Below are positions 1 through 3,994 of a stretch of DNA of 5,340 nt, one piece after another. Both the position numbers and the translations under genes were made by a program. Position 1 is the first letter of the stretch; each line of letters opens with the position of its first letter. A model generated the notes under the pieces. That model made no database searches. It saw only the letters and a list, made by a program, of their open reading frames with translations, and was not told the DNA's origin. The stretch covers positions 1-5,340 of the forward strand of contig JAGHBT010000070.1 of the NCBI GenBank assembly GCA_021160845.1. The letters are read 5' to 3'. Origin of the DNA: a bacterium. Lineage in GTDB: Bacteria > Krumholzibacteriota > Krumholzibacteriia > Krumholzibacteriales > WJIX01.

Positions 1-231
1 GTTGATACTTTCAGGGGATAGGTCGTTGGATGAGGCAGAGGCCCTTTTATTGTCGATTGAAAGCATTATGTGAATTTTGCTGGACACCGATTCTTTCAGT
101 GTTTCAATCCGGTTATTCCTGATGGTTACTCTGAATTCGCTGGTTTCTGATAGTAGTACTTCGGCGGTATCAGCTCCGTGTGATAGGGCTGTTTCAACCG
201 TTGATTCAGCTATTTTCTTCATTTTGTCCAT
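1..231 (-). CDS. tldE: TldE/PmbA metalloprotease subunit, N-terminal 77 codons (cut by window edge)
   Basis: This is the start of the TldE (PmbA) partner of TldD. In the known family the two form a cytoplasmic heterodimer that degrades or trims flexible peptides. The visible residues begin MDKMKKIAESTVETALSHGA and continue through a segment with TAEVLLSETSEF and VTIRNNRIETLKESVSS, the usual N-terminal pattern of this family (a helix, then strands around an 'R.N.IE.L.ES' turn). The ATG at 231 is preferred because AGGTGG (plus-strand 241-246) lies 9 nt upstream; a second ATG at 222 has no comparable RBS. The gene begins 16 nt after the tldD stop, so the two are almost certainly co-transcribed and probably translationally coupled. 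The C-terminal domain lies outside the window. The call rests on both the N-terminal pattern and the tldD neighbour. Confidence 0.88.
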   Translation of the reverse strand, partial: MDKMKKIAESTVETALSHGADTAEVLLSETSEFRVTIRNNRIETLKESVSSKIHIMLSIDNKRASASSNDLSPESIN

Positions 232-247
232 TATGATTATCCACCTG

Positions 248-1666
248 CTACGAGATTTCACTTCCTCCAACGATGATTTCAGAAACCTTGATAGTTGGAA
301 GACCGACATTTACGGGAACAGTCCGCCCTTTTCCGCATGTCCACCGACCGTCACTGAAAGCGAAATCATTGCCGGTCATTGTGACTTTTGAAAGTACATC
401 AGGCCCGTTTCCTATAAGAGTAAAATTCTTTATCGGAGCGGTTATCTTCCCATCTTCGATAAGATATGCCTCTATGGGAACGAAGACAAAATCGCCACTC
501 GCGGTATCTACCTGTCCGCCACGGAAAGATTTACAGTATATACCCTTTTTTGTGGATTTAAATATTTCTTCGGGGCTGTGTTTACCGCCGACGAGATAAG
601 TTGTAGTCATTCTTGGAATTGGCTGATATTTGTAAGATTGTCTTCTTCCGTTTCCAGTCCTTTTCGCGTTTAGAAACTTGGCGCTTATACGGTCATGCAT
701 ATATCCCTTGAGAATCCCCTTTTCTATCAATACGGATTGGGACGATATAGTTCCTTCGTCATCGAAGTTAATGCTACCGCGGTCATTTTTTACTATACCG
801 CTGTCTATTACGGTTACAAGTTCACTTGCCACCTTCTCGCCTATTTTATCGGTGTAAGCGGATGTTCTTTTTCTTATGAAATCAGCTTCGAGAGGATGTC
901 CTATTGATTCATGTAGTAATATTCCTGATTCAGCGGGAGCTAATACAAGTTCCATTCGTCCGGCGGGAGCCTGAACCGCGTCAAGGAGAAGAATAGCCTG
1001 CCTTGCCGCTTCGTGACCATGATCAGAAGGACTCATTACTGTTTGAAAATAGCTGTTGCCCTTTCGCCCACCCCCGCTTGAAACACCTATTTGACGGTTA
1101 CCATTGTTCTCAGCTACAACTTGAACGGTAAATCGGAGCATTGGTCTTACATCCTGAAACAATTGTCCTTCACTCGTCGCAATTTGAATTGTGCTGATTC
1201 TGTCTACTATGCTTACGGAGGTTTTTAAGATATGCGTATCATATTTTCTTGCGGCTTCTTCCGCCTCTTTTATCAGCGCTATTTTTTCGGCAAGCGCAAT
1301 ATTTGTTACGGAGTCGGACACCGGATAGTGATTTTTGTAATCAACCTTTGAAACATCAACGGGGTTTATCTTTTTTCCGGAATCAGCTATTGCCGCAGCT
1401 GTTAAAGCCGCGTGTTTTAATTTGTCGAAGGAGAGTTTTTCAGTGTATGCGTATCCGGTTCCTTCCCCTTTGATAGTACGAATACCAACTCCGAGTGATA
1501 TCCATTTATTGCTTTCACTAATTATTCCTTCTTCCATAACGATCTGGTTCTGAATTGTATATTCGCAGTATATATCGCTATATTCACCACCCTTCGAGAG
1601 GGCAAATGACATGATTTTTCCAATTGTGGAATTATCAAGGTGGAAGTGGTCTTCATAAGATAGCAA
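248..1666 (-). CDS. tldD: TldD zinc metalloprotease
   Basis: TldD is the catalytic subunit of the TldD/TldE protease, which in known systems matures ribosomal peptides such as microcins and degrades unfolded or antitoxin peptides in the cytoplasm. The protein has 472 residues, near the usual family length of about 480. The N-terminal domain (about 1-200) has the SDIYCEYTIQNQIVMEEG type of start. The metal motif HESIGH is at residues 252-257, in the context LLHESIGHPLEAD. The third ligand, Cys444, lies in the conserved RWTCGKG segment near the C-terminus, followed by VPVNVGLPTIKVSEIIVGG. All three expected ligands (H252, H257, C444) and E253 are present, so the enzyme looks active. The start is TTG at 1666-1664, chosen because AGGAG (plus-strand 1674-1678) lies 7 nt upstream. 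It reads away from the plus-strand promoter at 1722; I see no convincing promoter of its own in the 117-nt divergent gap. tldE follows 16 nt downstream. Confidence 0.97.
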   Translation of the reverse strand: MLSYEDHFHLDNSTIGKIMSFALSKGGEYSDIYCEYTIQNQIVMEEGIISESNKWISLGVGIRTIKGEGTGYAYTEKLSFDKLKHAALTAAAIADSGKKINPVDVSKVDYKNHYPVSDSVTNIALAEKIALIKEAEEAARKYDTHILKTSVSIVDRISTIQIATSEGQLFQDVRPMLRFTVQVVAENNGNRQIGVSSGGGRKGNSYFQTVMSPSDHGHEAARQAILLLDAVQAPAGRMELVLAPAESGILLHESIGHPLEADFIRKRTSAYTDKIGEKVASELVTVIDSGIVKNDRGSINFDDEGTISSQSVLIEKGILKGYMHDRISAKFLNAKRTGNGRRQSYKYQPIPRMTTTYLVGGKHSPEEIFKSTKKGIYCKSFRGGQVDTASGDFVFVPIEAYLIEDGKITAPIKNFTLIGNGPDVLSKVTMTGNDFAFSDGRWTCGKGRTVPVNVGLPTIKVSEIIVGGSEIS

Positions 1667-1721
1667 TTGTCGGCTCCTGTTATTCCATTTTCCGTTCCTA
1701 ATGGTATTTTAACTTACTTTG

Positions 1722-1750
1722 TTGTTAAAGAAAATGACTCCTGCTATAAT
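1722..1750 (+). promoter_or_regulatory. Sigma70-type promoter of the truncated paralog
   Basis: TTGTTA (1722-1727), a 17-nt spacer and TATAAT (1745-1750) give a near-consensus promoter with an exact -10. Transcription would start near 1757-1759, about 25 nt before the GTG at 1784. It matches, in arrangement and spacing, the promoter at 3934-3962. Confidence 0.8.
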
Positions 1751-1783
1751 ACGAGGAAATGGGAATTTTGAAAAGGATTTATT

Positions 1784-1876
1784 GTGAGGAGCGAAAATAA
1801 AAAAGTTTTGTTATTGGTGTATGTTTTCCTGATAGCCCTTCCTCTTGTTGCCGCCGGATTTGAAAGCGGGAGTTAG
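1784..1876 (+). pseudogene. 5' stump (30 codons, signal peptide only) of a secreted M28-type peptidase paralog
   Basis: The frame opens with GTG at 1784, has AAGGA (1773-1777) 6 nt upstream, and ends at TAG 1874-1876. It encodes a positively charged start (MRSENKK), a hydrophobic core (VLLLVYVFLIALPL) and an Ala-X-Ala-like end (VAAGFES), a signal peptide. It aligns with the first 28 or so residues of the large gene starting at 3995 (MESKKDRLLLL, then PIVAASFET) with one codon of difference, and the promoter and RBS align as well. Resemblance ends at about the TAG, where the minus-strand island begins. The simplest reading is that a tandem paralog lost everything after its signal peptide when the island inserted or a deletion occurred. 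The promoter looks intact, so a 30-residue hydrophobic peptide may still be made. A free-standing small secreted peptide is the less likely alternative. Confidence 0.75.
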
Positions 1877-1890
1877 ATTCAACTTGCTGT

Positions 1891-2106
1891 TTAAGTATTC
1901 AGCCACTTCATTGACAGCTTGCGATTATGTGATGCACAGTCCCTAAGATACAGATTAATAAGCGTCTGATACTTGATTCCCGTTTCTGCAGCCATGACCT
2001 TAAAATAGTTGATAGTAAGGTCATCCAGGCGAATTGTAATCTGCTTCTTCAATTTTGCGGCGTATGGGTTCTTCTTTCCCTTGCTGAAATCATATTCTTT
2101 TCTCAT
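1891..2106 (-). CDS. brnA: BrnA-family antitoxin (CopG/RHH-like DNA-binding)
   Basis: BrnA-type antitoxins bind and neutralise the BrnT ribonuclease toxin and repress the operon through a ribbon-helix-helix fold. From ATG 2106 the product has 71 residues: MRKEYDFSKGKKNPYAAKLK, a strand-like KKQITIRLDD, then a two-helix segment with TINYFKVMAAETGIKYQTLI and NLYLRDCASHNRKLSMKW. The 'DFSKGKKNPYA..LKKQITIRLD' start and 'YQTLINLYLRDCA' end are typical of the family, and the length is normal. The ATG at 2106 is preferred over an in-frame GTG at 2115 because AGGTGG (plus-strand 2112-2117) lies 5 nt upstream and because its ATGA overlaps the stop of the toxin fragment, the usual brnT-brnA arrangement. 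The partner toxin is truncated, so this looks like an orphan antitoxin. It converges on the truncated plus-strand gene, with 14 nt between the two stops. Confidence 0.88.
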   Translation of the reverse strand: MRKEYDFSKGKKNPYAAKLKKQITIRLDDLTINYFKVMAAETGIKYQTLINLYLRDCASHNRKLSMKWLNT

Positions 2107-2225
2107 TTTTTCCACCTTTGCTCATATTGTCTCCGCTCAAATTTCGAAGCTTTACGAGCTGAAATGATCCTGACGTCCTCATTCTGTTTCCTATAACAGT
2201 GGCACAACATAACCCATTCCTTCAT
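2103..2225 (-). pseudogene. brnT: BrnT toxin, C-terminal fragment (about 40 codons)
   Basis: BrnT is a RelE-fold ribonuclease toxin of roughly 90-100 residues. Immediately upstream of brnA, and overlapping it by ATGA, a frame reads EWVMLCHCYRKQ, then EDVRIISARKASKFERRQYE and ends WKK. The 'RIISARKA...ER..YE' block is the hallmark C-terminus of BrnT. The N-terminal half, which normally carries a 'WD..K...N..KHG' motif, is absent; upstream of about 2225-2240 the DNA belongs to a GIY-YIG/helicase remnant in another frame. The ATG at 2225 could start a 40-residue peptide, but the toxin should be inactive without its first half. The fragment is too short for usual ORF calling. Confidence 0.82.
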
Positions 2226-2545
2226 TTGCAAAAGTTGCCTGATAATCGGTTGAGCTCAACACCGATCCCGGCGGCGCTTCCCGCCGCTACTACCACCTGA
2301 TAATCGCGATAAAACATATTTTGTTTTTTTCCCAGCAGTTTGCGCATAGCGGATTCTTCGGGGACAATCCGGTATGGCGGCTTGCCGGGTTTTTTGATTG
2401 GGTACTGCTGTGCCACGCGCGCTTTAACATCCACCGCAGTGTAGCCAATTTTTAGCAATCCCCTATATTGCTGATTGGTGCCTGCATATGCGTAGATGGT
2501 GGGCCGTGATTCGGGGCGCGGGGGGAAAAACTTATCAGGGTTCAT
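2222..2545 (-). pseudogene. GIY-YIG (T5orf172-like) restriction endonuclease/helicase, internally deleted remnant
   Basis: The first 68 residues match the N-terminus of large restriction proteins that carry a GIY-YIG/T5orf172 nuclease domain ahead of a DEAD/DEAH helicase. They begin MNPDKFFPPRPESRPTIYAY, have the YIG-equivalent GLLKIGYT (29-36), a candidate catalytic Arg43 in KARVAQQY, and end at PEESAMR. Family members then run on with a DG..F.DH segment and several hundred residues of helicase. Here the reading jumps, in frame, to KLLGKKQNMFYRDYQVVVAAG (about 69-89), which resembles a segment from deep in the helicase part of the same proteins. After GIGVE the similarity fades and the frame stops at 2222. 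I read this as one gene reduced by a large internal deletion (junction near 2340) and truncated at its 3' end. It overlaps the upstream Bro-N gene by 11 nt and the BrnT fragment by ATGA. It cannot work as an ATP-dependent restriction enzyme; a lone GIY-YIG mini-protein is possible but unproven. Confidence 0.75.
2245..2266. repeat. Near-perfect 22-bp nested palindrome at the GIY-YIG/BrnT junction
   Basis: ATCGGT (2245-2250) is matched by ACCGAT (2261-2266), and between them GTTGAG/CTCAAC forms a perfect 12-bp palindrome (2249-2260). The element lies where similarity to the helicase protein is lost, about 20 bp upstream of the residual BrnT fragment. It may be chance coding sequence, a deletion-prone hairpin or an operator. 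Confidence 0.5.
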
Positions 2546-3401
2546 CTGTATTATCCCTTTTCTTGATTTGCTTCCTTGAGCTTACTGGAGGCAGAAAGTT
2601 GTCGCCTGTCACCACGTTCCTACCGGTTTTCTGCTCCAATTCAAGCCGTGCTTTCTTTGATATATTTCCACCTTTTTTCCCAGCTTCGGCATTTTCTGCT
2701 ATCCCCGTCGCCGTGACGCTTTCGGCAATCTGTCGGGTTGACAGTTCGGCGAGTGCAGTAAAAATAAGCTCTGCCTCATTCATGTGGTCACGCAGATTTT
2801 GAGTCTTAAGACCCTTAATCTTTTTGTGCTTTTTCACCGAGATACCGCTCCATTCCCGATGAATGATATTGGTCAAAATCGCGTATTCGTCCTCGCCCTC
2901 TATCTCATGATCTTTCCAGTAGTCGGTGAGCTTGTTGCGTGTTTCATGTCCCATCATCCGCTGCTGAATCCACTTATCGCTTCGACCATGCTGTTGCCAA
3001 TATTCCCGGGCACGATCAAGCGAGCGCGCCGGATCAGTCATGTCCTGGATGCGTTCGTAGCCGACCTTTGCGAGCCAGAGCTTAAAGGGTTCGGCTTTGG
3101 GGCTGGGAACAGATTGAATCAGGCGCAACAGTGTTTCAGGTGAAGCGACATCGGTAAAACGCATTTTTCCATCAATTGCTTTCATTTTCAACCGGTCACA
3201 ATTTGTGACCACTTCACTTCCTTCCTTTTTAAGTCTGTTTTTAAGGGTAGTCCAGTATGTTTTGGCTTTTTTATAATCTTTTTGTTCAGTTAGCACCGCA
3301 ATAATATCAATAACCGAAAAATGCCATATTTCGGATTTCTCGTCATAAATTCTGCGGATCTTGAAATTTTCAAAAGCAACAAGTGCATCTTCCTTATTCA
3401 T
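2535..3401 (-). CDS. Bro-N domain protein (phage antirepressor / DinD-like)
   Basis: The 288-residue product begins MNKEDALVAFENFKIRRIYD followed by EIWHFSVIDIIAVLTEQ, the start of a Bro-N domain, a DNA-binding module common in phage antirepressors and in genes beside restriction systems. The domain runs to about residue 110 (SPETLLRLIQSVPSPKAEPF, then KLWLAKVGYERIQD). The C-terminal half has the conserved family blocks YAILTNII (173-180), IKGLKTQNLRDHMNEAELIF (195-214) and KKGGNISKKARLELEQKTGR (242-261). Length and both ends look complete with no internal stop, so it is the only long intact gene of the island. The ATG at 3401 overlaps the stop of the methylase fragment as ATGA, with GGTGG just upstream; the 3' end overlaps the GIY-YIG remnant by 11 nt. 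Such genes are found between methylase and restriction genes in some operons, but their function there is not established. A regulatory or anti-phage role is inference. Confidence 0.85.
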   Translation of the reverse strand: MNKEDALVAFENFKIRRIYDEKSEIWHFSVIDIIAVLTEQKDYKKAKTYWTTLKNRLKKEGSEVVTNCDRLKMKAIDGKMRFTDVASPETLLRLIQSVPSPKAEPFKLWLAKVGYERIQDMTDPARSLDRAREYWQQHGRSDKWIQQRMMGHETRNKLTDYWKDHEIEGEDEYAILTNIIHREWSGISVKKHKKIKGLKTQNLRDHMNEAELIFTALAELSTRQIAESVTATGIAENAEAGKKGGNISKKARLELEQKTGRNVVTGDNFLPPVSSRKQIKKRDNTDEP

Positions 3402-3701
3402 TTTCCACCCTTATCGGGATCACCAGCATGCTCATGTCCAGAACGCGATGAAATAACTTTCCACTTATCAATCATTTTTACACCAGTTGTTATTTCTTTT
3501 CGGTTATAATTTCCTTCCCCTTTTTGCCAGTGCAAGGTAATGTTACCTGTTTTTTTGCGGTTTAACATAAGTTCGTAACCCAAAAGGCTTATACGAAGAG
3601 ACTTGTTCACACATACGTTGCTCATTTTTAGCAAGTACTTTCCTGACGATTGGTATCGCTTTACTATGCCTAATGAAAGTCACAAATTCATTTGTATAAT
3701 C
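3398..3701 (-). pseudogene. Eco57I-type N6-adenine DNA methylase, frameshifted C-terminal fragment
   Basis: Two overlapping frames together give about 97 residues that look like the C-terminal part of an Eco57I-family restriction-modification methylase. In the first frame (3701 to TAA 3543) one reads NEFVTFIRHSKAIPIVRKVL then AKNEQRMCEQVSSYKPFGLR, including the family's 'VSS.KPFGLRT' block. In the second frame (to TGA 3398) one reads NITLHWQKGEGNYNRKEI, then VKMIDKWKVISSRSGHEHAG and DPDKGGK, the 'IDKWKV..S....HAG.PDK' block. They join across an A7 run (plus-strand T7, 3550-3556); six A would restore one frame through PQKTGNITL. The methyltransferase domain with its NPPY-type motif is missing upstream, and the protein ends where family members continue with an RVLS segment. 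It therefore lacks catalysis and both ends. A 78-codon frame from TTG 3634 covers only the second half and includes out-of-frame residues. Confidence 0.8.
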
Positions 3702-3933
3702 CTAAGGCATTAATTCTAATATCATTCTAATCACCATAAACCAAAACACTTAACATGTCCACACTTTTATAAACATTTACATATACTGCAGTTGCTTCGC
3801 TGTATAGTTATATAACATTACAATCCTTCCAAGGGGCTTCTTACTCCCTTACCGCCTCTATTGAGTACATGAGTGTACTTACATCTCCGGTTATCCTGTA
3901 TTTTTCTTTATAACGGCGCTTCAATGTGCTTTA
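3702..3933. other. AT-rich spacer between the island and the M28 gene
   Basis: I find no convincing gene, tRNA or insertion-sequence end here. The part from 3702 to about 3830 is AT-rich with many stops. On the minus strand 3841-3930 is open for 29 codons and ends KYRITGDVSTLMYSIEAVRE before a TAA (3841-3843). It has only a TTG as possible start, no SD, and I recognise no family; it could be the tail of a lost gene or non-coding. Confidence 0.5.
3864..3879. repeat. Inverted repeat AGTACA-TGAG-TGTACT upstream of the M28 promoter
   Basis: Perfect 6-bp arms (3864-3869 and 3874-3879) flank a 4-nt loop, about 55 bp upstream of the -35 at 3934. The position would suit an activator or repressor site, but nothing comparable is seen upstream of the paralogous promoter at 1722, so an operator role is weakly supported. 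Confidence 0.4.
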
Positions 3934-3962
3934 TTGTCAAAAAAAATAACTAATGGTATAAT
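3934..3962 (+). promoter_or_regulatory. Sigma70-type promoter of the M28 peptidase gene
   Basis: TTGTCA (3934-3939), a 17-nt spacer and an exact TATAAT (3957-3962) lie 32 nt upstream of the GTG start at 3995. Expected initiation is near 3969-3971, leaving a leader of about 25 nt that holds the AAGGA RBS (3984-3988). The promoter repeats the arrangement at 1722-1750. Confidence 0.85.
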
Positions 3963-3994
3963 GCGGGGAAAAATGGTTTTGAAAAGGATTTATT

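Noticed and set aside
77..907. Plus-strand open frames at 77-391, 273-599 and 695-907
   Set aside because: They lie antisense to tldE and tldD, which have clear family motifs, RBSs and correct lengths; the plus-strand translations show no recognisable domain.
1249..1473. Plus-strand open frame inside tldD
   Set aside because: Antisense shadow of a well-supported gene with no domain or RBS of its own.
2271..2287. GCGGCG-loop-CGCCGC hairpin as a terminator
   Set aside because: Neither strand has a T-run after the stem, and it falls inside Ala/Gly codons of the helicase remnant.
2488..3143. Plus-strand open frames at 2488-2802 and 2784-3143
   Set aside because: Both are antisense to the Bro-N gene and the GIY-YIG remnant, whose translations carry conserved family blocks.
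3321..3509. Plus-strand 62-codon frame
   Set aside because: Antisense to the Bro-N start and the methylase fragment; no motif.
3550..3556. A_AAA_AAC as a programmed -1 frameshift site in the methylase fragment
   Set aside because: The frame needed downstream corresponds to +1 (one surplus A), not -1, and the gene lacks its catalytic part, so a programmed event would make nothing useful.
1877..3933. Island as a simple insertion sequence or composite transposon
   Set aside because: I find no transposase, no terminal inverted repeats and no short target-site duplication at its edges; the repeated ends are peptidase gene starts, not element ends.
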